Origin: Nitrolancea sp040255925
GTDB taxonomy: Bacteria > Chloroflexota > Chloroflexia > Thermomicrobiales > Thermomicrobiaceae
Length of the DNA: 24,162 nucleotides
Assembly: GCA_040255925.1 (NCBI GenBank)
Contig: JBDZVX010000028.1
Coordinates: 1 to 24,162 of the forward strand
Direction of reading: 5' to 3'
Part shown: one piece after another, positions 6,748 to 13,966 of the stretch
Layout of the letters: every line of letters starts with the position of its first letter
Position numbering within the stretch: the stretch's first letter is position 1
Translations under genes and position numbers: made by a program
Notes under the pieces: model-generated
Told to the model about the DNA's origin: nothing
Database searches by the model: none
What the model saw: only the letters and a program-made list of their open reading frames with translations

Positions 6748-7414
6748 ACTGGCATACCTCTCGATGGTCGATATCTTCCAAGATCTCACTCCCAGTGACA
6801 TGGAGCACCTGGAACGTGTCACCGCCATGGTCACCTGCGAACCGGGACGGGTCTTCTACAACCCGGACGAACCGGCCGAGGTGCTGTTCATTCTCAAGCA
6901 TGGGGAGGTCGCCGTCTCGCGAGTATCGCCGGAAGGCAGGAAGCTGATCGTGGAGACGCTTGGTCCCGGCTCGGTCTTTGGCGAGATGGCCATCCTCGGC
7001 CAGCGGATGCACCAGACGTTTGCTGAGGCGATGACGGAGTGCCTGATCTGCGTGATGAGCCGTACCGATGTCGAAGAACTGATGCTGGCCGATCCGCGGG
7101 TCGCGATGCGGCTAGTCAGGGTGCTGAGTGAACGACTGGCGCAGGCCGAGGCACGCATCGAGGAGATGGCATTCAAGGGCGTGCCGGCGCGGCTCGCCTC
7201 ACTCCTCCTCCGCATCGCAACCGAGACCGACTGGCGCGGGCGGCGACTGCTCGATGGGCTGACTCATCAGCAATTGGCGGAATTGACCGGTACGCACCGG
7301 GAGACCGTGACGCTCACGCTCAACCAGTTCAAAACAGCCGGGCTGGTCGAGATCAGCCGGCGTCGGATCACGCTGCTGGATACCGACCGGATGGCAAGGA
7401 TCGCACAGGCGTGA
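6728..7414 (+). CDS. Crp/Fnr-family transcriptional regulator
   Basis: The protein has 228 residues, starting at ATG 6728 with GGAGG upstream. An N-terminal cyclic-nucleotide-binding-like beta barrel (about 14-125) includes PGRVFYNPDEPAEVLFILKHGEV and GSVFGEMAILG. It lacks the Arg-Ser/Thr phosphate cassette that binds cAMP in CRP and has no FNR-type Cys cluster, only C37, C105 and C108. A long dimerisation helix follows (about 125-150), then a C-terminal winged HTH (LTHQQLAELTGTHRETVTLT, 178-197, with FKTAGLVEI). The ligand is unknown. The gene overlaps the frameshifted glutaredoxin-like gene, suggesting a redox-responsive pair. Confidence 0.93.
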   Translation: MGITTSKLAYLSMVDIFQDLTPSDMEHLERVTAMVTCEPGRVFYNPDEPAEVLFILKHGEVAVSRVSPEGRKLIVETLGPGSVFGEMAILGQRMHQTFAEAMTECLICVMSRTDVEELMLADPRVAMRLVRVLSERLAQAEARIEEMAFKGVPARLASLLLRIATETDWRGRRLLDGLTHQQLAELTGTHRETVTLTLNQFKTAGLVEISRRRITLLDTDRMARIAQA

Positions 7415-7468
7415 CCGTATACCGGCGGACCGGAGCCCGTGTTATTCAGCCAGGCAGCAGACGACTGG

Positions 7469-8431
7469 CTAACCGGGTGACGGTAGGTTGGGCAGGACCT
7501 CCCGCTCGTAGAACCGGAAGAATCCCTCCTGATCGGGGCCTACCTGATGGATGAGGACGTGATCGAAGCCGGTATCAATGAACCGGTGAATGGCGGCAAG
7601 CTGCCGCTCGGCGCCCGGACCAACCAGGAGCTTCTTCGCGACCTCTTCCTCGGTCACCAGCCGCGAGGCATTCTCGTAGTAGCGGGGCAGCGGGAGAATG
7701 CTTCCGAGACCCGGCAGCGCGGTCTGACGCCACCATTCGTAGGCGATGCGCCGCGCCTCGGCATCGGTTTCCGCCCAGCAGATCGTGAGCTTGCCGTACC
7801 GGGGCTTTCCGCCGCCGCCGGCCTGTCCGAACGCGTCCACCAGCCTCGCGTCGGGACTGGTAGTGATCAGACCATCGCCGAGCCAACCGGCCAGATCGAC
7901 GGACGCGATAGTGTTCGCGGCGAAATAAATCGGCGGTAGCTCGTCGGGAAGCGTGTAGATCCGGGCGTTTTCGACCTGGAAGTAGCTTCCGTAGTAGCTC
8001 ACCCAATCACCGGCCCAAAGCTGGCGGATGATGTCCACGCCCTCCGCCAGCATATCCCGTCGGATGCTAGCCTCCGGCCACGACTTGCCGAGGATGTGCT
8101 CGTTCAGGTTCTCACCGGTACCGACGCCTAGGAAGAAGCGGCCGGGGATCATCGTCGCTACCGTCGCGGCGGCCTGCGCCAGGATCGCCGGGTGATAGCG
8201 GATGAGTGGAGCGGTCACGGCCGTACCGAAACGGAGATAGCTTGTGACCTGGGCAACCGCGCCGAGCACGGTCCAGGCATAGGGACTATTGCCCTGGCGC
8301 TCCAGCCAGGGAAGATAGTGGTCGGAGATCGTGGCGAACTGGAAGCCGGCCTGCTCGGCCCGCTGGGCATAGCGGATGAGATCCTTCGGGCCATGCTCCT
8401 CGCTGGAGAGATGGTAGCCAATCTCGACCAT
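7469..8431 (-). CDS. LLM-class (F420-dependent) oxidoreductase, G6PDH-like
   Basis: The protein has 320 residues, starting at ATG 8431 with GGGAGG 5 nt upstream. A TIM-barrel luciferase-like fold is recognisable from IGYHLSSEEHGPKDLIRYAQ, GFQFATISDHYLPWLERQG, FGTAVTAPLIRYHPAILAQA and the cofactor-binding GRFFLGVGTGENLNEHILG. These match the F420-dependent subfamily related to glucose-6-phosphate dehydrogenase (Fgd). It would pass hydride between an unknown substrate and F420. It is the last gene of a minus-strand operon after the rhodanese-CBS and PEBP genes (gap 14 nt). The substrate cannot be read from the sequence. Confidence 0.93.
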   Translation of the reverse strand: MVEIGYHLSSEEHGPKDLIRYAQRAEQAGFQFATISDHYLPWLERQGNSPYAWTVLGAVAQVTSYLRFGTAVTAPLIRYHPAILAQAAATVATMIPGRFFLGVGTGENLNEHILGKSWPEASIRRDMLAEGVDIIRQLWAGDWVSYYGSYFQVENARIYTLPDELPPIYFAANTIASVDLAGWLGDGLITTSPDARLVDAFGQAGGGGKPRYGKLTICWAETDAEARRIAYEWWRQTALPGLGSILPLPRYYENASRLVTEEEVAKKLLVGPGAERQLAAIHRFIDTGFDHVLIHQVGPDQEGFFRFYEREVLPNLPSPG

Positions 8432-8445
8432 TGCGACCTCCCGCT

Positions 8446-9150
8446 CTACTCCAGCGGCTTACCCTTCTCGATCATCCGCTCGGCATCGTCACGCCTAAGC
8501 ACACCCAGCAGTTGTCCATCCGGCGTCGTCACCAGCACGCTATCGACCGCATGCCGGTGCATGTAGCCGAGCGCATTTTTCAGCCGGGCGCTAGCCCGAA
8601 ACGTTGGTGGACCTTCCTCCATCACCGTTTCAGCGACCGTCCAGGGATCGGTATTCAGTTCGGCATCCCGGAGCAGCCCGAGGACAACTCGCTCGTCATT
8701 CACCACGACGCAGACATCCCAGCCGGAAACCCGCACCCGGTCCCGGATATCACCGATCAACTCGGTCCGTCGACAGGTCGGAGCGTCCCGGCGGGCCAGC
8801 TCTCCGGGCTGGCTGAACGCGATACACCGGCTCCCCTCGCACGGCAGCCCAGCGGCAAACCAGTCCTGCTTCCCGCTCGTGTAGCGGAACACCTGGGTAA
8901 ACCCCAGGCTCTGGAGCCGCCACGCGGCCCGCGCGCTCCTGTCTCACAAGCAGTCGCTGCAGTAGACGACAACCGGTTCATTCCAGTGGAGCTGTGCGAC
9001 CGTCCGGGTGTCCAACGTCTCCAATGGGATACTGATCGCGTTGGGAAGATGCGCCTCCTCATACTGCCGGGCCGGCAACACGTCCACCAGTTGCGCGCCC
9101 CGGCCGATGAGCCCGCGGACTTCGTCGCGGTCAATCACGTTAATCATCAT
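8446..9150 (-). CDS. Rhodanese-CBS fusion protein with in-frame TGA (possible selenocysteine)
   Basis: From ATG 9150 (GGGGAG 4 nt upstream) the frame encodes a rhodanese domain (INVIDRDEVRGLIGRGAQLV, HLPNAISIPLETL, VVVYCSDCL). It meets TGA at codon 69 (8944-8946) and continues without a break as DRSARAAWRLQSLGFTQVFR, YTSGKQDWFAAGLPCEG, then a Bateman pair of CBS motifs (VVLGLLRDAEL; DSVLVTTPDGQLLGVLRRDD) to the stop at 8446: 234 codons in all. From memory, homologues read YC-x-D-x-x-CD-x-S-x-RAA, so the TGA falls at a Cys position. Sec insertion or a Cys-to-stop mutation both fit. If TGA terminates, the products are a 68-residue rhodanese stub and possibly a 148-residue CBS protein from ATG 8892. 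It is the middle gene of a minus-strand operon. Confidence 0.75.
8914..8946 (-). other. Candidate bacterial SECIS element after TGA codon
   Basis: Downstream of the TGA (8946-8944), GGGCCGC (8930-8924) pairs with GCGGCTC (8920-8914), including one G-U pair, around the apical loop GUG (8923-8921). The loop starts 20 nt after the TGA and begins with G-U, as in bacterial SECIS rules (loop 16-37 nt from UGA, G in the first two loop positions). Local GC richness makes chance stems common. Confidence 0.35.
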
Positions 9151-9170
9151 CCGTCTCCCCAGGAAACGCG

Positions 9171-9659
9171 CTAGAGATGCGGTCGCTCATAGGTGCCCTC
9201 CAGCACCGCCTTGGCCAGGGTATGCGCCCGGATCGCGTCGAGGACCTGCTGGGCGGAGGCCAGCGCTCCCAGTGCGAGGGGAGCATCTAGCGCGACGAGC
9301 GTGAACCGGTAGTGGTGAAGCTCCCCCGGCGGCGGGCAGGGACCGTCATAGCCGATCCTTCCGGTGCTGTTGCGGACCTGCACCGTCCCGACTTCGAAAT
9401 ATTCCAGTCTCGGCACCGAGGCCGGCAAGCGATTGATATCCGCCGGAATGTTGAACAGCAGCCAGTGGATGAAGGACGTGCCCGGCACATCGACGTCGGT
9501 CACCAGCAGGGCGAACGCCTCGGTTGTCGACGGCGATCCACTCCAGTAGAGGGGCGGAGATTCATTCTCCCCGTCGCACGTATACCGGGGAGGCATCGAC
9601 CCCCTCGGAGGGAATGCTTCACTCTGGAGAATGAAGGTCTCGGCTTGCTCCCGGCTCAC
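9171..9659 (-). CDS. PEBP family protein (YbhB/YbcL, Raf-kinase-inhibitor-like)
   Basis: I choose GTG 9659 (VSREQAETF) because AGAGGAG lies 6 nt upstream; an in-frame GTG at 9683 has a poorer site. The 162 residues carry the PEBP ligand-pocket motifs SMPPRYTCDGENESPPLYWS, VTDVDVPGTSFIHWLLFNIP, GYDGPCPPPGELHHYRF (the family's GPxPPxGxHxYxF signature) and a C-terminal GTYERPHL. Bacterial members are small cytosolic or periplasmic proteins of unclear ligand. No signal peptide is visible. It is the first gene of the operon with rhodanese-CBS (20-nt gap) and the F420 oxidoreductase. Confidence 0.93.
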   Translation of the reverse strand: MSREQAETFILQSEAFPPRGSMPPRYTCDGENESPPLYWSGSPSTTEAFALLVTDVDVPGTSFIHWLLFNIPADINRLPASVPRLEYFEVGTVQVRNSTGRIGYDGPCPPPGELHHYRFTLVALDAPLALGALASAQQVLDAIRAHTLAKAVLEGTYERPHL

Positions 9660-9789
9660 CGTAGGCTCCTCTCGGGTCAACACTTCCCCCAGCCACGTAC
9701 CTGGCTGCCCGCAGCCTTCATGCCAGCTTGTTTCGGCAAACGAGCCCGGAGATCGGCGGCCAGACCACCAACACCGGCCAGCTCCAGAC

Positions 9790-9809
9790 GACGCAAAAGG
9801 AAGGCCAGG
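9790..9809 (-). repeat. 20-nt motif copy A (GACGCAAAAnGAnGGCCAGG)
   Basis: It matches 18 of 20 positions with 11144-11163, in the same orientation. Both copies lie about 80-140 nt upstream of a minus-strand start codon (9659 and 11065). It could be a shared regulatory site or a minor dispersed repeat. Confidence 0.4.
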
Positions 9810-9879
9810 CAGGGAACCGGTGGGAATCAGCCTGCGCCAACAGTCATCGCCACCGAACCCCGGCCCGCCATGCGATCAC

Positions 9880-9898
9880 CCCGGGCACGGGCCGTCCG
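9880..9898 (+). repeat. 19-nt motif copy A (CCCGGGCACGG-[GA]-CCGTCCG)
   Basis: It matches 18 of 19 bases with 10737-10755. The two direct copies flank the peroxiredoxin gene. The second forms part of a terminator-like stem. Confidence 0.45.
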
Positions 9899-10161
9899 GC
9901 ATCAGTCAACGGCACCCGGTTGCCCCTGACGGCTGGATCTGGGACACTCCTGACGGGCTTACTGCTGCGCCCAGGAACCGGGCACCGGCGATTCCCGATC
10001 GATTGATACCCGGATGCGAGGCCGCGCCCTCCCATCCGCTACACTGGTAATCGACGAACCGGCCCACGTACGGGAACGGAGCACGGCCGGTTCGTTCATG
10101 AGCATGCCAGGTGCCTGGCGCCCCCCTATGCACTACCATGACGGTTCAAGGAGGCGACCCG

Positions 10162-10614
10162 ATGAAAGCCGTGGATTTCACGCTGCCGGATAGCGAAGGT
10201 CGGTTGCACTCGCTCTCGGACTACCGGGGCAAGTGGCTCGTCGTCTACTTCTACCCAAAGGATGACACGCCGGGTTGCACCAAAGAAGCCTGCAACTTCC
10301 GGGACAACCGCGCCACCCTCCAGGAGCACGGCATCGCGGTCGTCGGCATCTCGCGGGATTCCGTCGCGTCGCACAAGGACTTTGCCGGCAAGTACAACCT
10401 CAACTTCCCGATCCTCAGCGATGAAAGCACCGAGACGATCCGCGCCTTCGGCGCCTGGGGACCTCGGATGCGAGCCGGGAAGGAGACGATGGGCACCTTG
10501 CGCAATACCTACCTGGTCGATCCCGGCGGTGAGATCCGGAAGACGTACACGCAGGTGGACCCGTCGGCACACGCAGAAGAGATCCTCCGCGATATCCAGG
10601 CGATGTCTGCCTGA
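10162..10614 (+). CDS. bcp: Thiol peroxidase, Bcp-type peroxiredoxin
   Basis: The start ATG 10162 has AAGGAGG 7 nt upstream; an earlier in-frame ATG at 10138 would swallow this site. The 150 residues show the AhpC/TSA fold: VDFTLPDSEGRLHSLSDYRG, then KWLVVYFYPKDDTPGCTKEA with peroxidatic C39 and resolving C44 (the atypical 2-Cys Bcp spacing), GISRDSVASHKDFAGKY, and NTYLVDPGGEIRKTY. It reduces hydroperoxides with thioredoxin or a similar donor in the cytoplasm. It is monocistronic and ends against a BON-domain gene. Confidence 0.96.
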   Translation: MKAVDFTLPDSEGRLHSLSDYRGKWLVVYFYPKDDTPGCTKEACNFRDNRATLQEHGIAVVGISRDSVASHKDFAGKYNLNFPILSDESTETIRAFGAWGPRMRAGKETMGTLRNTYLVDPGGEIRKTYTQVDPSAHAEEILRDIQAMSA

Positions 10615-10637
10615 ATCAATGACCGGGAGACCTCCGG

Positions 10638-10715
10638 GAGATGCTTCACCGCGTTCAACACGGCCGGGGTCGCGTTCCGCATGACGAGAAACGTGTTCAG
10701 TATGACCGGAAACCG
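10638..10715. repeat. Dispersed-repeat-like segment
   Basis: On the minus strand it contains gtcatgcggaacgcga...ttgaacgcggtgaagcatctcccgg, the pattern of widespread 'gtcatnctgaacgcggtgaagcatctc' dispersed repeats. It is a different subtype from the copy at 4429-4491. There is no coding role. Confidence 0.35.
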
Positions 10716-10732
10716 CTCAGATTGTCCGGCGA

Positions 10733-10775
10733 AGCGCCCGGGCACGGACCGTCCGTGTTGCTCTGCCCAAGCGCT
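10733..10775. terminator. Extended stem-loop between convergent bcp and BON genes
   Basis: Nested arms AGCGC (10733-10737)/GCGCT (10771-10775), GGGCA (10740-10744)/TGCCC (10764-10768) and a palindrome CACGGAC-C-GTCCGTG (10743-10757) give a compound hairpin. It abuts the stop codon of the minus-strand gene and fits a shared terminator. It contains the second copy of the 19-nt motif. Confidence 0.5.
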
Positions 10776-11065
10776 CAGAGAGCAACGACCAGCTCGTTGT
10801 GCACATCGACGACACCGGGAGTATCCCAGGCATCATCGCCGGCCGCCCGTTTCTCCATGAGCGAGGGGACGGTGCCGGTCAGCGTCGCCACGCCGTTGCG
10901 CACAGTGACGTTGACCAGGTTGGAATCCACCCACGGGTCATAGAGCATCCGGTTCTTGATCTCGTCGTAGATCTCGGCATCGGAATGCGTTATCCGATGG
11001 ATGTAGGGACCGTAGCTCGCCCAGTAGTAATGTGGATAGGGATAGGGCGTCCAGTAGTAGGGCAT
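10775..11065 (-). CDS. BON-domain protein
   Basis: The protein has 96 residues, starting at ATG 11065 with GGAGATG upstream. The N-terminus is Tyr/Pro/His-rich (MPYYWTPYPYPHYYW). A BON domain follows (about 28-95): DAEIYDEIKNRMLYDPWVD, VNVTVRNGVATLTGTVPSL with the conserved G-V-a-x-L-x-G-x-V core, and the closing DTPGVVDVHNELVV. BON domains bind membranes or ligands and occur in stress proteins such as OsmY and in pore-associated proteins. No signal peptide is visible, so a cytoplasmic location is inferred. Confidence 0.9.
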   Translation of the reverse strand: MPYYWTPYPYPHYYWASYGPYIHRITHSDAEIYDEIKNRMLYDPWVDSNLVNVTVRNGVATLTGTVPSLMEKRAAGDDAWDTPGVVDVHNELVVAL

Positions 11066-11555
11066 CTGATCATCTCCATGTCAATGCGGGCGGCAATGGC
11101 CGGCTGCGGTGACCGGGCAAGCCGTGCCGGATCAAAGCCAACGGACGCAAAATGAGGGCCAGGTCGGGACAGTCATAGCCGGGCAACGGAACGCCACCGC
11201 CCGCTTCGGCTGCGGCTACGAGCGGCAGGACGACCGGTCAGGCTGGGTTACGATGAGGCACGAACCTCTACCTCCGGGCTGGGCTCCTCGTTCCAACCGG
11301 CCAGCATCGCCATGAGGACCCCGGCGATGTCTCGGTACCTGGAACCCGATAATTGGCGATTACGGCGTATTCCCATGACCAGCACCGGCGGCGCACGCAT
11401 ACGCACCGCCTTGCCGCGTCTCCGGCCGACTACCGTGGTAAGCGACCGTGCGACGTCGCATGAGGCTTGCTCGCGGTTTAGGAGCAGCTTCACATAACAG
11501 CTAACACCGAGGAAGTTTGGGGCGCGGCGAGGGCAATTCGGTGGAAACCGAGGGG
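11066..11555. other. Gene-poor intergenic stretch
   Basis: It carries the second copy of the 20-nt motif (11144-11163). An Arg-rich minus-strand frame (11248-11493, GTG start, 81 codons) is open but has no clear ribosome site or recognisable motif, so I do not call it a gene. Nothing else is seen. Confidence 0.4.
11144..11163 (-). repeat. 20-nt motif copy B (GACGCAAAAnGAnGGCCAGG)
   Basis: This is the partner of 9790-9809, 18 of 20 identical, and lies about 80 nt upstream of the BON-domain gene start. Confidence 0.4.
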
Positions 11556-12308
11556 TCAGGAGGCACTGGCCTCTCCTACGATCATCGCCAGCCGATCCGC
11601 GACCGCTGACTGATCCAGGCTGGAGAGGTCGGAACGAATTCCCTGGACCAACTCCGGCAGGGTGGTGAGGAGTAGGTCACGCTCGCCGGCCGGCAGTCCG
11701 GCGAGCCGGCCGCGAAGCTCGGCCGCCAGGCGAGACTCATCATCCGGTGGCGCGCCACCCTTGCCATAGTCAAGCGCCAGCCGGATGATCCCAGCCATGA
11801 CGCCGGTTGGCGTTCGCCCTTCCGGCGGGTTGCCAGGACAGAGGCTATCGCCATCAAAGCCCTCGTCCTGAGCGTGGGACCAGAGGGTCTTCGCCACGCG
11901 GGCGGCGTACTTGCTGTATAGCCATATCCGTATCCGGGCTTCTATCTCTTCGGCCCGCTCAGGATTGCTCGCGCGCAAGAGACCCGCCATCCAGAGCCGC
12001 GCGGCGGCCTGGTAGCGCGCGGGAACCTGTGGGTCCGCGGCGAAATCAAGGACCACGTGGCGGCTCTGGGCCCATTCCTCGTAAAGCTCTCGCATCGGCG
12101 ATACGATCGTCTCCAACAGCGTCACCCCGTCATCGTCCAGATCGAACAAACTTGGCTTCCCGCGAGCACGCAAACCATTATCGATCACGGTAGTGATCAA
12201 CTCAATGAACCCATTGAGCTGATCCATCCGCTCTTCTTCATTGATCGGCATCAACCGGAACTCCCAATGGTCCACCCGGATGTATCGTCCATGCGGGTTC
12301 ATCCTCAT
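11556..12308 (-). CDS. Unknown alpha-helical cytoplasmic protein
   Basis: The protein has up to 250 residues from ATG 12308 (MRMNPHGRYIRVDHWEFRLM). No strong ribosome site precedes this ATG, and an internal ATG at 12227 (MDQLNGFIELI) is preceded by GAAGAGCGG and could be the true start. It is acidic and mostly helical (for example ERAEEIEARIRIWLYSKYAA and DLLLTTLPELVQGIRSDLSS). No catalytic motif, signal peptide or membrane segment is seen, and the family is unrecognised. It is divergent from the first of two paralogous small genes. Confidence 0.65.
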   Translation of the reverse strand: MRMNPHGRYIRVDHWEFRLMPINEEERMDQLNGFIELITTVIDNGLRARGKPSLFDLDDDGVTLLETIVSPMRELYEEWAQSRHVVLDFAADPQVPARYQAAARLWMAGLLRASNPERAEEIEARIRIWLYSKYAARVAKTLWSHAQDEGFDGDSLCPGNPPEGRTPTGVMAGIIRLALDYGKGGAPPDDESRLAAELRGRLAGLPAGERDLLLTTLPELVQGIRSDLSSLDQSAVADRLAMIVGEASAS

Positions 12309-12577
12309 TCACGCCGTCGTTATCGCCTGGATCAGGCTACCGCCGCGCGAAGCCGTTGTCCAGTTCCGGCGGCCGATGACCGGGAATACGGCGCAACGAT
12401 CGGGCCAAGCGGGGCGGCCCAGGGCGCGCCGGTATCTCACGGCATCTCGGCAGCCGGGGGGTTGTGGCGCACCGCCAAAAGGGTCAAAATTGTGAGAGCG
12501 GATAAAGCCCGGTTCTCTAGGACTGAATGGACCGCGTGAGCGCTTAACGGCGCTGACAACGATGAAGCGAGGACACG

Positions 12578-13000
12578 ATGTCGATGTATGGCCCGGAAGA
12601 CCTGTCACCCCCACAGGATCCCAGCGATAACCACGTCGAGTTCATCCATCTCAACTGGGATCAGCTGGCCGCCGGAGCCTGGGAGGGCTTTCTTGAAGTG
12701 GGCCGTGGCGCCATGGTGGTGGACCTAGCGGCCCCGCATGAACACACCCACGGCGGATACTGGGAGGAAAATCTCACTACGGGCTCCTACATCCCGGACC
12801 AGAACCCGGAGTCCGGGACACCGACCGAATGGCCGACCCCCGACGTGTCACAGCTCGTGAAGGCCTACGACCCGGAGCAGGAAGTCGTGGTGGTCATCCT
12901 TGGGGAAGACGACCAGATGAGTGTCTATCGCGCCGGGCTCAAGGACCACCCATCACCGCCGGAGGCCTGGGCCAACCGGGGACGTCATCTCAACGCCTAA
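12578..13000 (+). CDS. Unknown acidic protein, paralogue A of a convergent pair
   Basis: The protein has 140 residues, starting at ATG 12578 with GCGAGGAC upstream. It shares an ordered set of motifs with the minus-strand gene at 13104-13514: WDQLAAGAWEGFLEVGRGAM, then Y-[IV]-PD-[QN]-x-P near residue 72, P-[AT]-x-WP-x-P-[DE]-V, and YDPEQEVVVVIL with following acidic residues. The protein is acidic and has no signal or membrane segment. The AW-x-GY/F-x-x-x-GRGA element looks like a lineage family of unknown function. Recent similarity is clear only at protein level. Confidence 0.75.
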   Translation: MSMYGPEDLSPPQDPSDNHVEFIHLNWDQLAAGAWEGFLEVGRGAMVVDLAAPHEHTHGGYWEENLTTGSYIPDQNPESGTPTEWPTPDVSQLVKAYDPEQEVVVVILGEDDQMSVYRAGLKDHPSPPEAWANRGRHLNA

Positions 13001-13010
13001 TGGCTACCGT

Positions 13011-13049
13011 GGGGATTGCGGCTGATGTGATCGTCCAGCCGCAATCCCC
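13011..13049. terminator. Perfect 13-bp bidirectional terminator stem
   Basis: GGGGATTGCGGCT (13011-13023) and AGCCGCAATCCCC (13037-13049) are exact reverse complements with a 13-nt loop, lying between the stop codons of the two converging paralogues. There is no T-tract, but length and position strongly suggest a shared transcription end. Confidence 0.75.
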
Positions 13050-13103
13050 GAGTGGGCATCCCGTCGCATGGTTTGCGTGTCGCTCAGGCGACCGCAGTGC
13101 GAG

Positions 13104-13514
13104 TTAGGCCTGGTGCTCCTGCTCACTCAGGCGCTGGAGGGCGGCGAACGCCGCCGGTGGTGTATGCGCGCGATTGGGAGTCGGCAGCTTATACCCGCTG
13201 ACATCACCGTCCAGACGCAAGATGATGACGACCACCTCACGCTCCGGATCGTAACCACGCACCATCTCCTCAACCTCGGGATCGGGCCAGGCTGGCACTC
13301 CCGGCGGGCGAGGCCGGTTGTCCGGAACGTAGACGACCGAGTTGGTCCACTGGCTCCCTTCCTTCGGGTTGATCACAATGGCCCCGCGGCCCTCACCGCT
13401 GTAGCCCTCCCAGGCCGCGGCGGCGACCAGATCCCAACTTTGAAAGAGAAACTTCAGGTGATCTTCCCGTTTCTCCTCCACCTCGGGAGGCCCCTGATCG
13501 TTGGGCAAACTCAT
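13104..13514 (-). CDS. Unknown acidic protein, paralogue B of a convergent pair
   Basis: The protein has 136 residues, starting at ATG 13514 with AAAGAGGA 6 nt upstream. Motifs in the same order as paralogue A are WDLVAAAAWEGYSGEGRGAI, VYVPDNRPRPPGVPAWPDPE and YDPEREVVVIIL, followed by a variable tail. The N-terminal segments differ (MSLPNDQGPPEVEEKRED here). Function is unknown. Two diverged copies facing one terminator suggest an old inverted duplication. No signal peptide or membrane helix is seen. Confidence 0.75.
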   Translation of the reverse strand: MSLPNDQGPPEVEEKREDHLKFLFQSWDLVAAAAWEGYSGEGRGAIVINPKEGSQWTNSVVYVPDNRPRPPGVPAWPDPEVEEMVRGYDPEREVVVIILRLDGDVSGYKLPTPNRAHTPPAAFAALQRLSEQEHQA

Positions 13515-13966
13515 AGCAGTCCTCTTTCGTCATTCACCCCTGTTCGCAATCCCGACTCGGCACGTGGCGCCTTGTCCGCTGGTGTTGTTCCCAATTTTGC
13601 CCGATCTCGCCGGTTCGTGCCTCCCCGGAAACCGATCCGCGAGTCGATCTACCAGCCGGCGCGACTCATGGCATGCGTCAGGCGAGACGCCGGTGGGACC
13701 CATGAGAGTCGAAACTCGCGGAATGGCCACGGGTGGCTGCATATTTTCGGGAGATTTCCCGCCCGGAATGCCGCGAATCGTGTATCCTAGTTCTCGGGTC
13801 TCAAGGGGTAACACAAGATAAAGGGGAACTTCCCGCGCCTCGTGGCGGCGCCGGGGTAAAGCCGGCTTCCTCCGTGAGCATGGGGGAACCGGCAGCGACA
13901 CACCATGCGTGCCGGATGCGTGCCGTCGCCAGACCGGCGGTGCGGCTAGTGGTGATGGAGGAGACC
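13515..13966 (+). promoter_or_regulatory. Long leader/intergenic region upstream of universal stress gene
   Basis: No gene is supported here. The 3' part is GC-rich and foldable: GCGCC...GGCGC near 13834-13850, and GCCGGCTTCC facing GGAACCGGC around 13861-13893 with one bulged base. A structured 5' leader is possible. I could not match it to a known riboswitch class (no c-di-AMP, c-di-GMP or cobalamin core was recognised). Confidence 0.3.

Larger units (their letters stand above)
9684..10161. other. Divergent intergenic region with two repeated motifs
   Basis: No convincing gene lies between the divergent PEBP and peroxiredoxin genes. It carries copies of two short elements found again downstream: a 20-nt element at 9790-9809 (gacgcaaaag...) and a 19-nt element at 9880-9898 (cccgggcacgg...). 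Promoters for both directions must lie here, but no clear -35/-10 pair stood out. Confidence 0.5.

Noticed and set aside
11248..11493. 81-codon Arg-rich minus-strand ORF
   Set aside because: There is no ribosome site, no domain and a composition like other shadows; coding status cannot be supported.
12488..12505. Sequence AATTGTGAG-ag-CGGATAA resembling the E. coli lac operator
   Set aside because: Two extra bases break the spacing, the right half-site is missing, and there is no lac-type context in this high-GC genome. Most likely coincidence.
13801..13960. Possible c-di-AMP or c-di-GMP riboswitch upstream of the universal stress gene
   Set aside because: GGGGAAC and GGGGTAAAGCC fragments are suggestive, but the conserved cores and spacing of either class are absent.
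13733..13966. N-terminal extension of the universal stress protein
   Set aside because: The extension lacks Usp features. A strong GGAGGAG ribosome site directly precedes ATG 13967.
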